64,000 nucleotides of DNA, taken from Vigna angularis. Taxonomy: Eukaryota; Streptophyta; Magnoliopsida; Fabales; Fabaceae. Shown here in pieces: positions 53,528 through 63,348 of this stretch (the first letter of the stretch is position 1; each line of letters opens with the position of its first letter). The stretch is from contig NC_068973.1 in assembly GCF_016808095.1 (NCBI RefSeq), positions 23,066,501 to 23,130,500 on the forward strand, given 5' to 3'. The translations under genes were made by a program, and so were the position numbers. Below the pieces are notes generated by a model, which worked only from the letters and a program-made list of their open reading frames with translations, made no database searches and was not told the DNA's origin.

Positions 53528-55153
53528 ATGTCTACCTATTCTGGTTATGCGAATACTGCTTATTTTGCGAGTGCCTCTAATTATGATTCTCTTTCTGCAT
53601 GGTACTCTGATTGTAATTCTACTGATTTTTATACTGAGAACAATATGGCTCATCCTCCAATTTCTGAGAGTGCTCCTTGTGAGCCGGTTCCACCTACAAA
53701 GGATGATATTCATTGCGTTCTAAGCACTGGACTGATATATTTGCTCCCTAAGTTTCATGGTTTTGCAGGAGAATGCCCACATAGACATTTGGAGGAGTTC
53801 CACATCATGTACTCTTCAATCAAGCCTCCACATGTCCCTCTTGATCACATTTTATTGGGGGCATTTCCGCATTCATTACAAGGAGCAGCTAAGGATTGGA
53901 ATGACTCTCTTCTTCTAGGATCCGTTACCGATTGGGGATATCTTGAGCATCAGTTTCTGAGCAAATTCTCCCCTGTGCAGTATGGTTACAGCAACAATCC
54001 TGGATGGAATGACTCTAGCTTGGGATGGTATGATGCTCCACAGCAATATCAAGAACCACCACTCCAGAATTCTTGTATGCCTCCACTAGTCCAGGAGCTA
54101 GAACAGCTGCAGTCTTATGAGCCTGCCCAAGCAACTCCTCATCCTTCCACTACTTCTAAGCCTACATTAAAGGAGTTGTTGGAGCAGATGACCATGCAGA
54201 ACCTTCAGTTTCAGCAAGAGAACATGCAGTTTCAGCAGGAAATAAGAGCTACCATTCAGAATATGACTGATCAGATAGGGCAGATGACTACTCAACTCAA
54301 TCAGGAACAGTCTCAAGATTTAGAGGAAACACCATTTCAGACTATTCAAATTCCTAATGATGTTAGTGTCATCCACATAGGAGATGGGGAGCATAGTCAT
54401 GAGATTAGTACTGCACCACCTACTTTCCCACCTTCAGATGTCCCTACTCTTGCGATTGAGGAGATAGATCCTGATAAAGATTTTGAGGACCAGGCAGATA
54501 TGAGCAACACCTTGGAGTTAGGTAGACCATCATCTTCTACCACTCTTCCAACCTTCAGGGAAGTAGAGGTAAACATACCTAAATTTGATTATGCTGTTGA
54601 TGAATATGCTTTTCATGATTATGCTATTGATGGGTATGTTATTGATGATTATATTATTGATGAGAATGCTTTTAATTTTCCCTCTCTGCATGATAAGAAA
54701 CCACTTTTGCCATCATATCTGAATACTTCTTATCCATGCACTGAACATGAATCTGAGTCTGTGGTTGATAATGTTTCTGAAATTGAAATTGATTCATGTT
54801 CTGAGGATGTATCTAAGGTTCAGCCAGTTACAATAGGATTGGGTGTTATACACCTGCATGAAATTTCTATAGAGACACATTGCACTAACCCTATTGTAGG
54901 AGATACACATGAATTTGACCAACAAACACCCACAATGGAAGACAAAGGTGCTAGTGTACACAACAGTTTGAAGATCAATAGGCACCGGCTGAACCCACTC
55001 ATCAATAATCGCTTCTTAGATCCAGCTATGGAAGACATTTCCCTGCTAGATCAAATCTGGAGGATGAAGAAATTCTTCCTCAAAACTTCCTTGTTGGATC
55101 CAATGGTGGAAGACATCTCCCTGATAGTCCAAAATTGGCAACTGCCACCATGA
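53528..55153 (+). CDS. gag: Gag-like protein of element C (541 aa)
   Basis: Intact. MSTYSGYANTAYFASASNYD start; half capsid domain at residues ~70-150 (FHGFAGECPHRHLEEFH, then GAAKDWNDSLLLGSVTDW); a Trp/Tyr-rich link (NPGWNDSSLGWYDAPQQYQE); a Gln-rich coiled segment (MQNLQFQQENMQFQQEI); an acidic Asp/Tyr-rich middle; and a C-terminus with two DPxxEDISL repeats and tryptophans (SLLDQIWRMKKFFLKTSLLD, then VQNWQLPP). No zinc knuckle and no enzymes. This is the longest of the three copies. Confidence 0.92.
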   Translation: MSTYSGYANTAYFASASNYDSLSAWYSDCNSTDFYTENNMAHPPISESAPCEPVPPTKDDIHCVLSTGLIYLLPKFHGFAGECPHRHLEEFHIMYSSIKPPHVPLDHILLGAFPHSLQGAAKDWNDSLLLGSVTDWGYLEHQFLSKFSPVQYGYSNNPGWNDSSLGWYDAPQQYQEPPLQNSCMPPLVQELEQLQSYEPAQATPHPSTTSKPTLKELLEQMTMQNLQFQQENMQFQQEIRATIQNMTDQIGQMTTQLNQEQSQDLEETPFQTIQIPNDVSVIHIGDGEHSHEISTAPPTFPPSDVPTLAIEEIDPDKDFEDQADMSNTLELGRPSSSTTLPTFREVEVNIPKFDYAVDEYAFHDYAIDGYVIDDYIIDENAFNFPSLHDKKPLLPSYLNTSYPCTEHESESVVDNVSEIEIDSCSEDVSKVQPVTIGLGVIHLHEISIETHCTNPIVGDTHEFDQQTPTMEDKGASVHNSLKINRHRLNPLINNRFLDPAMEDISLLDQIWRMKKFFLKTSLLDPMVEDISLIVQNWQLPP

Positions 55154-56609
55154 CCAGGGGAGTTTTCTTTCTCTCTTCTCCCCCTTCCCCTACTTTTATT
55201 GCACTTGCCCATGATCTGTTCACTGTTCTGATCTCTGATCTTATACTTATGACACATTGAGGACACTGTGTAGTTTAAGTGTGGTCTATTGGGGGAGATT
55301 TTTTATTTTTCTTTGTTAGTTTTTGTTTTCTTTGTTAAATTTTTTCTGTTTTAGGTTGTTTTTGTCGTGTCTTGTATACAGTTTTGCATGATTCTCTTCA
55401 TTTCTGGACTTTGTTTGGGTTGTAGACTTATCATTTCCTTCACTTGATTGATACTTATTTGTTTGAAATCCTTGCTTTTCTCTACTTGGAAGATGATTAT
55501 GATTTTTGAGAGTTGAATTGATTGTGACAGAATTACCCTGTGTGAGATTTGAGCCACTTTATGTTCTTTCTTGTGTGTGATATGTCTCTTGATTGCTTGC
55601 ACATATGCCTTGGCTTGACTCTTGTTGATAATTCTTCATTGATATGCATGTTTGGAAGTGATAAAGGCAGTTTTGTTTTTGAGCCTCTCTAGCCAAATAA
55701 GCTTACCTTGTTCTGATTCTTTGAAAACCCTTTTTGAGCCTATACTTTCCTCATTTCTTTGTTTTGAAGCTCATACACTAGTCCTAAGTGAAAAACCATG
55801 ATTACCTTAACCTTAGGGAATTTTGGAGCTTTGGAAGTGTTTTGGCAACAAGTGTGGTCTCCTTAGGGATTCTTATGAGTTGGCTAGTGAGTCCTCTTCT
55901 TATCGTGTTTTTGTAAATATGTGGTGTATCTTGTCTCTTGAAATTGTGTGCTGAATAGAGTAAAGAAAAGAGATAGGATGAAGAAAAAAAAGAGAGAGCA
56001 GAAAAACAGTGAAAAAAAATTGTGAATAATGGAGTCAAGAAGAGGATGGAATTAGAGGTTGTGGTTGTGTTTGAATGTGTTTACACTTGTTCCCCATTGC
56101 TCCTCTGTTCCTTATGGTTTGTAGCTTCTTATCCAGATATATCCTTCCTTGTCCTTGACCCCATTTCACCCATAAAAGACCTTTTGATTTGAACATGCAT
56201 ATGTTTTGAGTGTTGATATTAGATGGTTGCCAAGTCTGTTGTTGCTTGTTCTCTTGAGTGCATTGAGTTGAAATTCTTTACCTTAGACACTTGAGAGAAA
56301 CACTGATAGTGCATCTGTGAGGTTTTGTTACTTTTGATTCACCTCTTGAGCTGATTGATCATTTTGCCATGTCTCGAATTGCTTGGATGATTTCTGTGAG
56401 TATCTGCTTTCTTTGATTTTGTGTTGGATATTGTCTACTGCCTTTCTTGGTCCAGATTCCTTGAGAATTGTATAATTCTGTTCTTGTCCTAGTTAGTGTC
56501 TGTTTTCTGTGTGCTGAGTTTGTGTCACTTCCCTAATGTCCTTTGAACTATTCCTTGATTTGCGTCTTGATTTTGCCTAGGAGTGCAAAAGACTAAGTGT
56601 GGTCTATTT
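55154..56609 (+). other. Conserved 3' noncoding region of element C
   Basis: Nearly the same length and sequence as 42291-43750. AAGTGTGGTCTATTGGGGGA near 55278 and AAGTGTGGTCTATTT at 56595-56609 beside the 3' LTR. Confidence 0.8.
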
Positions 56610-57186
56610 TGATGAATCAATATTTTCTTGATTTCACCTAGCTTATTGTGCTAGATTTAATCAGGGAATTGTGCTTAAATGTCCGGTATTTTTCCGTTTT
56701 TGCTAATTGTGCTTAATTTGACCAAAAATTCTTATTTTAATTAATTTGAATTATTTGAGCTAATTATTTGCATTATTAATTGTAGGAAAATTGTTGGATA
56801 ATATTTGGGACATTTGGAGGTGAAAAGAAATGCCACATCAATTATATTTTAAAGTAAAATGAAAGAGAGGTGTGGATTTCATTTTTAGAAGTAAATGAAG
56901 AAGAGGATGGTTATTGAATGAAGGGAGCCCGCGTAAATTTGGTGCGTCCAGCAAAATTGGGGGTGTGTCCAGCAACACTTGGGTTTCATGCGGAGAATGG
57001 GAAGCAGCAAGAGTGCACACCACACGGCCTATGATGAAGTGACACGTCTAAAGCCCTCCACATGGAAGAAATTGCTGAATTAGCAAATGGTTTGGTAGCA
57101 CACAACAGCAACACAATTGGCCCAGCAGTAGAAGAGGGGTGCACGGTAATTTAATTTTGAGCAGGCAGCAACATTCCACGGCCCAG
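56610..57186 (+). repeat. Element C 3' LTR, left part
   Basis: Matches the 5' LTR with scattered transitions (for example 51739 region vs 56893 region). Broken at 57186 by element D. Confidence 0.9.
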
Positions 57187-58488
57187 TGATGGACAAATTT
57201 GTAAGCACCAAAATATGATGTCACAAACTTGTTTCACAATCGGCAAGTATGACCGAATCGTTCAAGTAATAAACTTGGTAAGACCAAGTATCGTTCTTCC
57301 CAAAGGACTCACGGCCTAGTTTAGTTGTGTGGTTTGTTGATTAGCTAAGACTTAAGGACGAAATAATTGGATTATATTATGCAAGACGAAAAATAAACAT
57401 GTATGCATGAATTGATCAATGGCAAAGACTAAAGATAAACACTTTCAATGGATTATATGAATGAATATGTTGTTGGGGGTCAATTTCATCTCATCCACTC
57501 TCATACATTTTAGGAATTCAACATTCAAATCATCATTGTTAATGCCACTCTCTAAAGTACCATTCTAGATGGCTTCTCCCTAATCAAATAGTTCATACAA
57601 TTCCTAGCATTCCTAATGATTAGTTCATAAGTGCAGGAGCTTAACGACAACCAATATAACATTGGGAGAAATTCCCCGGATCTAGACTTCCCCGTACGTG
57701 TCCGTATCGACAAAACCAATAATCATGCAATAGAATGAGTTAAACAATGCAAGCATTGAGCAAAGAGGAAAAACCCTAACTAATGATGAAAGAAAGCATA
57801 AGTCTTAGATTAAGATGCAAGCATAAATTCCATATATGAGAGCTTCAAGAGATTACATTGATTCCCCAACAAACATACAAGGTTTAGTTCACCATATTCA
57901 TGGTGAACCTAGATGAACAATAATGAAAGAATGAAAGAATAAACCCAATAAAGGTGAAGAGGTAGCCTGAGCATCCAAGATCCTCCTTCAAAGGGGTGGA
58001 AGAGAGAGTGTTTGCCTCGTTTCTGCCAAAGATACTAAACCCTAGGACGTGCAAGCCCTTATATACTAATTTAGAGTTACAAAAGATTACAAAAGCCCAA
58101 GCCCAAAAGGTGCCGCTCAGCGCTATTTACCGCTCAGCGGTGGTTGCGCTTCTTCTTTCTTCCCCTCAGCGGCCATTTTGCCCCTCAGCGGTTCCAACGT
58201 GACTCCTTGAGTGCCGCTCAGCGGTAATTTCCGCTGAGCGGTGCCTTCGTCTTCTCTTTTTGCACTCTTTCTTGTCTTTTCTAATGTCATCTCTCTCCTT
58301 CTTCACTTCTTTCACCAAATTCACCTCAAAACCTGCACAAAAACACTCAAATCAAGCATAAACCTGTCCAGCTCTCTTATTTCTGAAAATATAGATAAAA
58401 GCATTGATTTCAAGCTAGTTTCTAAGTCTAAAGGTTGATTTTAATATCAATTTTAAGCATGAAAATAACAGTTTTTCAACTGTTATCA
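57187..58488 (-). repeat. 3' LTR of element D (1302 bp)
   Basis: Plus strand TGATGGACAAATTTG to CAACTGTTATCA. CCGCTCAGCGGT-type sites at 58110-58240 lie just upstream (element strand) of a TATATAAG box near 58065. The segment 57187-57838 matches the visible 652 bp of the 5' LTR. Confidence 0.92.
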
Positions 58489-59707
58489 CAACCCCAAACT
58501 TAGAACTTTGCTTGTCCTCAAGCAAACAAAATGTAACTCCATCTCCAACCAATTCATGTTATGGTTCACTCATTCAAAAATTCTCTTTTCAAGATAAGTA
58601 ACAACTTTACTCAAACTTATGACCAAGAGTTCAATCAAGATGTGCACATGCTTTAGTGTTCACAAAGTCATTTAAGTTCCAACAAATACTATTTTTCATG
58701 AATGATCAATCAATTAAGTATGGATGTTCATGTGCTTATGGAATATTTCCTCACTAGACAAAGTGTTTCACTCAACACACAAGTGTATAAGAGGTACAGT
58801 GTTTCGCTCATTCACTCCACTATCACAATGTCACATGAATCAACTTTGCCTTTCATTTTACCACAATCAAAACAATCACAAGCATGCATCATCAAAAGGA
58901 CTTTTCAATGGCTTATAATGTGGCTGGGCTAACAAGAAAATTGGTTTTTCTGGATCACAAAATCCTTGAGTTAAGAGAATCATCACAACACAATTTTTCT
59001 TATTCATTCCCAACTTTCTTTTGCCTTTGCTTTTGCATTGAGCTTTACTTCTTTTTCTTTTGTTTTCTTACTTTTTAGCTCTTAGCTCAATGCTTTTCAT
59101 ATTTTCCCAACAACCCCAAACTTGAACATTTATCAATACCATACAAGATCTTCTACTTAACTCAAGGTAAAGATTTTTCAATCAAGGGTTTTCAGTGTAT
59201 GTTCAAGGCTAAAGGTTCAAAGGATAGAACACAACGTGTTCTTTTTTAGTAGGCTAACTTTATGAATTTGGCCAATAAAAAGGGTTTCAACAAAACGGCC
59301 TTGATCATATGATGCAAAACAAGCAATTGATTCAATCATAGAAAACCTGGGCAAAATCATTCATGCTTTCAAAGTAATAGCATTCAACAATAACAACTCT
59401 GGAGCTCAAAACCTCACATATAAGCTCATTCACATTTGACATACACATCCTTCTTAATTTCACAACCACAATCATGATATCATGCATTTGTTCACAGAGC
59501 TTGTGAATCACCTGTATAAGCATTTAATGTGCACATCATCTTAACATCAATCAATCAATAAGCATCATCAAGCAGTACTTATCACACAATCACAGTTAAA
59601 AGCAAACCATCACACAAACCAGGTGTTCAATAGAGTACATCAAACCCTAATCTAAAAACAAAAACCAATAAGTTCAGAAAACTTAAACCACAAAAGCATA
59701 ATTATAT
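58489..59707 (-). other. 3' noncoding region of element D
   Basis: Counterpart of 22026-23276; includes TTTGCTTGTCCTCAAGCAAA beside the LTR. No credible gene. Confidence 0.7.
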
Positions 59708-59733
59708 GATAGCATTCATCAGTAAATGCTATC
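59708..59733 (-). other. RNA hairpin after ORF2 (element D)
   Basis: Plus strand GATAGCATT, CATCAGTA, AATGCTATC: nine perfect base pairs around the common loop (TACTGATG on the element strand). Confidence 0.85.
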
Positions 59734-59744
59734 TCAGCTCCTCA

Positions 59745-60976
59745 TCAGTCGGAGCTGTCCTCTGTATCTTCCTCTTCCTCTTCATCATCATCTTCATCAA
59801 ATGCATCCTCCTCCTCAGCTTCATCTTCTTCCATATCTCTAGCTGAAGCTTCAGCTGCTCCAGCTCCTCCATGTACTGGTTCTTCTGGCCAAGCTACAAC
59901 ATTATGGAATTCATCCATAGTCCACCTGTGGGCTGGAGGATTATCATACATCCCCACTATCATCTCAGCAGTGGCCACCTGCCCTCTGTGAATGGACTGC
60001 AACTGAGCACCTATAAGAGACATGTACATGTCCCTCATCTGGAATGGTTCGGCTTCATGCGCATCAGCAGATGTCCGGCTCTGTGCTGGCCCTCTCTCTC
60101 TACGAGCATGGCGTGGTGGAACTGGCTGAGCTGCATCCTCACCTCCACAGTACTGTCTATAATAAGCCTCATCAATAGCTTTTCTTGGCCTCTCAAATGG
60201 TGGAACAGAAGTGTCCACCCCAGCTTGCTTGCAAAGGTGAGTGATCAAAGAAGGATGTCCTAGTGGTGCTTTGTTGTTTGAGGTGTTAGCACACACACTA
60301 ATCTCATCAGCTATCACCTGCCCAATATTAACATTCAAGTTTCTGATAGCACAGTAGATGAATAGTGCCCTGCTGAGAGTAATATCTGACACATGTGAAC
60401 ATGGCTGAATGTTGGCATGAGAAAATGCCATCCAATACTTTGCAAGAGGAGTCAAATCTGTCCTCCTAATGTTAACCACTGCGCCAGATCTATTCCTTTG
60501 GAAGTGTCCTCCAGGTATACACAGTACTCTCTCAACATCCTCAAAGTCAGCACCTTCCTCCATGCTAAGAGCAAACTGACATTGCTCACCAGCCCACACA
60601 GTATCCAGGAAGTTGTTGATAGAATCAGGATCAAACCTGATAGCATGGCCTCTGACATAGCCCAAATAATTCTCAGCTGGATGATCACCAATCTTCTTTG
60701 CATTGGTGTAGAATTCCTTGACCACAACTATGTTGGCAGGTGCTGGATAAGTGGCTAGCTTTCCCAATCATTCCCTAACACTTGCTCTCCAAATTGAGGA
60801 GCCAAGTTAGGTATCATTCCAACCTTTCTCTCCATCAGAAGTCTCCTGTCCTGAACCACCCTAAAGTGCTTCTCATGTTTCCTAGAGAGGAACCTGCCAT
60901 TATGGGGCTGCTCTGGTTCCTTTTCCTTTCTCTTGGTTGCCATGGTTTTCAATCTCTTTCCAGAAGAGAATGCCAT
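59745..60976 (-). pseudogene. Athila-like ORF2, putative plant transposon protein (one frameshift)
   Basis: Starts MAFSSGKRLKTMATKRKEKE two bases after the intron acceptor. Basic N-terminus (FLSRKHEKHF), main domain (LATYPAPANIVVVKEFYTNA, CQFALSMEEGADFEDVERVL, NKAPLGHPSLITHLC), Pro/Arg linker, and a final acidic tail of more than 30 mostly Asp/Glu residues. A one-base deletion at about 60757, seen against E (WERLATYP), breaks it into two frames; otherwise it would be about 410 residues. Role unknown. The basic start and acidic end could suit a nucleic-acid or chromatin-binding protein, but that is speculation. Confidence 0.82.
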
Positions 60977-60978
60977 TC

Positions 60979-61387
60979 CTGCATTCAAAACACAAACCAA
61001 AACCACGGAACATGACGTTAATCATTAGTAAAACTCAGAACACAACTCCTTTCGAAGCTAAACCACCGCTGAGGGCCAGAATTTCCCCTCAGCGCCACCA
61101 GTACCACATGCAAAACCAGAAAAGACCAAATCTGGCAGAGTGCCGCTTAGCGGTAAATGCCGCTCAGCGGTGACCTGCAGATTTTTGCAAATCTCGTTTT
61201 TAAACTATCCTAACTCCACCCAAATGCAATTTTCAGTTTTCCAGTTCATAATCAAGCAGTTTAATTGGTTCAAATATCAAGTATATCATCAAATCATGCA
61301 TAGAAATCAAAATCCCTAAATATTCATGCTTTGACAATTACATTCAAATTCAAGAACCCTAGAATGAACAAAATGCATTTTACTTAC
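60979..61387 (-). other. 5'-UTR intron of ORF2 (element D)
   Basis: Element strand: donor CCCAA|GTAAGTA at 61387, acceptor TTTGAATGCAG| at 60979. 409 nt. Contains CCGCTGAGGG and CCGCTCAGCGGT-like sites (61060-61170). Confidence 0.75.
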
Positions 61388-61594
61388 TTGGGTGGAGATG
61401 CTAGATGATATGAGAATGCTTCCAAACTAGAATGCTCTCTTCCAACCCCAAACTTTGATGCCACACTAGTGTAAAAGTGAGTGAAAGAGAAATTTTCTAA
61501 AGAGGGAAGAGTGAAAAGATGTAGAAAACCTAAAAGGATGTGTGTGAAAGTGTTTGTGCAGAGAGAAGCCAGAACAAAAACCCTAAAACGCAGC

Positions 61595-61700
61595 TTGGGG
61601 TATAAAAATACCCTAATGGGCTCGGGTCCCGCTGAGGGGAACTTAAGCCCATCTGCGATAGTACCGCTCAGCGGTAATTGCCGCTCAGCGGCACTTTCGT
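61595..61700 (-). promoter_or_regulatory. Probable internal promoter for ORF2 (element D)
   Basis: Element strand: two CCGCTGAGCGG sites (61665-61695), a GAGCCCATTAGGG site, then TTTTTATACCCC (61597-61608). Same order as in E at 19985-20125. Confidence 0.6.
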
Positions 61701-61831
61701 GAAGTGCTCCTCTCCTTCTTTTCATGACCTGCGTGCCTTCCCTACATGTCCCTCATAGGTTCCCTGCAATTCAATGTTAAAAATGCTTATGCAAATCCTA
61801 TCTAAAAATAAACAAACAAAAACAAACAATC

Positions 61832-61884
61832 AACTGGGTTGCCTCCCAGGTAGCGCTTGTTTAACGTCACGAGCCTGACCCAAA
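61832..61884 (-). other. Conserved box 2 of element D
   Basis: Plus strand ACTGGGTTGCCTCCCAGG, TAGCGCTTGTTTAACGTCAC, GAGCCTGACCCAAA; the complement of boxes 2 in E and F. Confidence 0.85.
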
Positions 61885-61891
61885 ATCCACC

Positions 61892-62031
61892 AACACCCAT
61901 CAGTAGGTGTTTCAAACTTACCAGCACCCATCAGTAGGTGCAAAATTTCTTACCAACACCCATCAGTAGGTGTTACAACATAGTATCCTTCAGTAGATAC
62001 TTAACCACCTAGCATCCTTCAGTAGATGCTA
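61892..62031 (-). other. Array of five RNA hairpins with a common loop (element D)
   Basis: Plus-strand arms: AACACC/GGTGTT (61892-61911), GCACC/GGTGC (61924-61941), AACACC/GGTGTT (61955-61974), AGTATC/GATACT (61982-62001), TAGCATC/GATGCTA (62010-62031). The loops are CATCAGTA three times and CTTCAGTA twice, i.e. TACTGATG and TACTGAAG on the element strand. All arms pair perfectly. Confidence 0.92.
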
Positions 62032-62110
62032 TCTCCAACAAAATAGTTACAAAATAAAGTCCACAACTTAAAAATTACAAAACCAAAATAAAATCAAAAG
62101 TCTGTCAATC

Positions 62111-62160
62111 ACTGGGTTGCCTCCCAGCAAGCGCTCTTTTAACGTCACTAGCTTGACCCA
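62111..62160 (-). other. Conserved box 1 of element D
   Basis: Plus strand ACTGGGTTGCCTCCCAGC, AAGCGCTCTTTTAACGTCAC, TAGCTTGACCCA. The ORF1 stop codon lies inside it. Confidence 0.85.
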
Positions 62161-62960
62161 AGCTCAAGTTCCTTCTTCTTTTTCTTCTTTCTACTGAACT
62201 TCTTCAGAAATTTGATCAAGCCAGGAACCTGTTGCAGTGTCTCAATCATAAGAACTTTAATCTCCAATTTCTTGAAGATTTTCATAAAGCACTTGAACTT
62301 CTTTTCCTTCCTATGATTCTTCTTTAGATGAGGATGTGATTTTTCATATGATTTCTTCTTCTTTCCTCTCATCTTCTTTTTCTTCCTTTTTTTCTCCCTC
62401 AATTTTCTCTTTTTCTTTTCTTTTATTTTTTTCTTCCCTTTTCTTTTTCTTTTCAACTTCTTTATTTTCACACAAATATTCTTTCTCTCTTCTCTCTCAA
62501 CCACTTCTTTTTCTTTTTCTTCATCTTTATCTTTCTCACTCAACTCTTCTTTCTCTTTTCTCTCTATCTTTTCCGCATCTCCCTCTATTCTTTTCTCATC
62601 AAGAATCTTGTCACTTTCAGTGACATTGGTTTGCCCTTCCTCCTTAAGGTTAACTTCAGTATTAACCTCATCATCCAATCTCTGACTAATGTAACGAAAG
62701 TGCATCTCCATCCTTTTACATGATTCTTCAATGCTTTTCTGAGTAGAGTCGGAACTTTTCAAAAATCGTTGAAGGGTGTCCTCCAAACTTTCTGATAGAG
62801 AGGATTTTTGCTGCCATTGTTGTTGTGGTTGGTTCTCAAATTGTCCGGCAGCTTGCCAAAATTGGCTTTGATCCATGCTTGAGTGAGGTTCCCACCATTG
62901 GTTGAGATTACTTTGGTAGAATTGAGTGCCCATATAGTTAAATTCTTGACCAAATTGCAT
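62148..62960 (-). CDS. Element D ORF1: Gln-rich plus Lys/Glu-rich protein (about 270 aa)
   Basis: Open frame starting MQFGQEFNYMGTQFYQ (an in-frame GTG lies further upstream). Residues 1-50 are Gln/Asn-rich, then a helical block (ESLEDTLQRFLKSSDSTQKS), NTEVNLKEEG, a Lys/Glu-rich highly charged region of about 110 residues, and a conserved block (FMKIFKKLEIKVLMIETLQQ). Relative to E it lacks the capsid and zinc knuckle in front and the protease behind. Intact and homologous to the split ORF1 in F, so this derivative has been amplified as such. Confidence 0.75.
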   Translation of the reverse strand: MQFGQEFNYMGTQFYQSNLNQWWEPHSSMDQSQFWQAAGQFENQPQQQWQQKSSLSESLEDTLQRFLKSSDSTQKSIEESCKRMEMHFRYISQRLDDEVNTEVNLKEEGQTNVTESDKILDEKRIEGDAEKIERKEKEELSEKDKDEEKEKEVVEREERKNICVKIKKLKRKRKGKKKIKEKKKRKLREKKRKKKKMRGKKKKSYEKSHPHLKKNHRKEKKFKCFMKIFKKLEIKVLMIETLQQVPGLIKFLKKFSRKKKKKKELELGSS

Positions 62961-63324
62961 TCTGCAGACATTAGGCACAAAACTCTAGGAAATATTTGTT
63001 AGCACAAAAAGATAGAAGAAGATATATATTCAGAAGATAAAAAGATTTAGAAGATAGAATCAAATAAAACCTAATCTAAAAAAAAAAATCTAACCTAATC
63101 TAAAAGATAAAATAAAATAAAATCTAACCTAATAAAATAAAATCTAATCTAACCTAATCAAATAAAATAAAATAAGATCTAACCTAATCTAAAAGATAAA
63201 ATAAAATAAAATAAAATAAAATCTAACCTAATCAAATAAAATAAAAACAGAAAAAAATAAAAACAGAAATTCAAAAAGTCAAAGATAATCAATAATCACA
63301 CAAATTAACCAGTTAAACCACGAA
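62961..63324 (-). other. Leader of element D
   Basis: Low-complexity AAAATAAAATCTAACCTAAT-type DNA (63050-63260). No gene seen. Confidence 0.6.
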
Positions 63325-63342
63325 TCCCCGGCAGCGGCGCCA
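63325..63342 (-). promoter_or_regulatory. Primer-binding site of element D
   Basis: Plus strand TCCCCGGCAGCGGCGCCA, one base from the tRNA-Asp 3' end, 6 bp from the LTR. Confidence 0.9.
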
Positions 63343-63348
63343 AAAACT

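Larger units (their letters stand above)
46743..57186 (+). mobile_element. Gag-only gypsy LTR retrotransposon 'C' (3' end outside the window)
   Basis: 5' LTR 46743-53348 (interrupted by a Copia element; 1877 bp without it and one copy of its target duplication), primer site, intact gag, conserved noncoding region, and a 3' LTR from 56610 that is cut at 57186 by element D. The left flank is GAGAT; the right flank is outside. Confidence 0.9.

Noticed and set aside
62336..62623. Ser/Phe-rich ORF opposite ORF1 of D
   Set aside because: It is the antisense reading of the Lys/Glu-rich coding region (GAA/AAG codons read as TTC/CTT).
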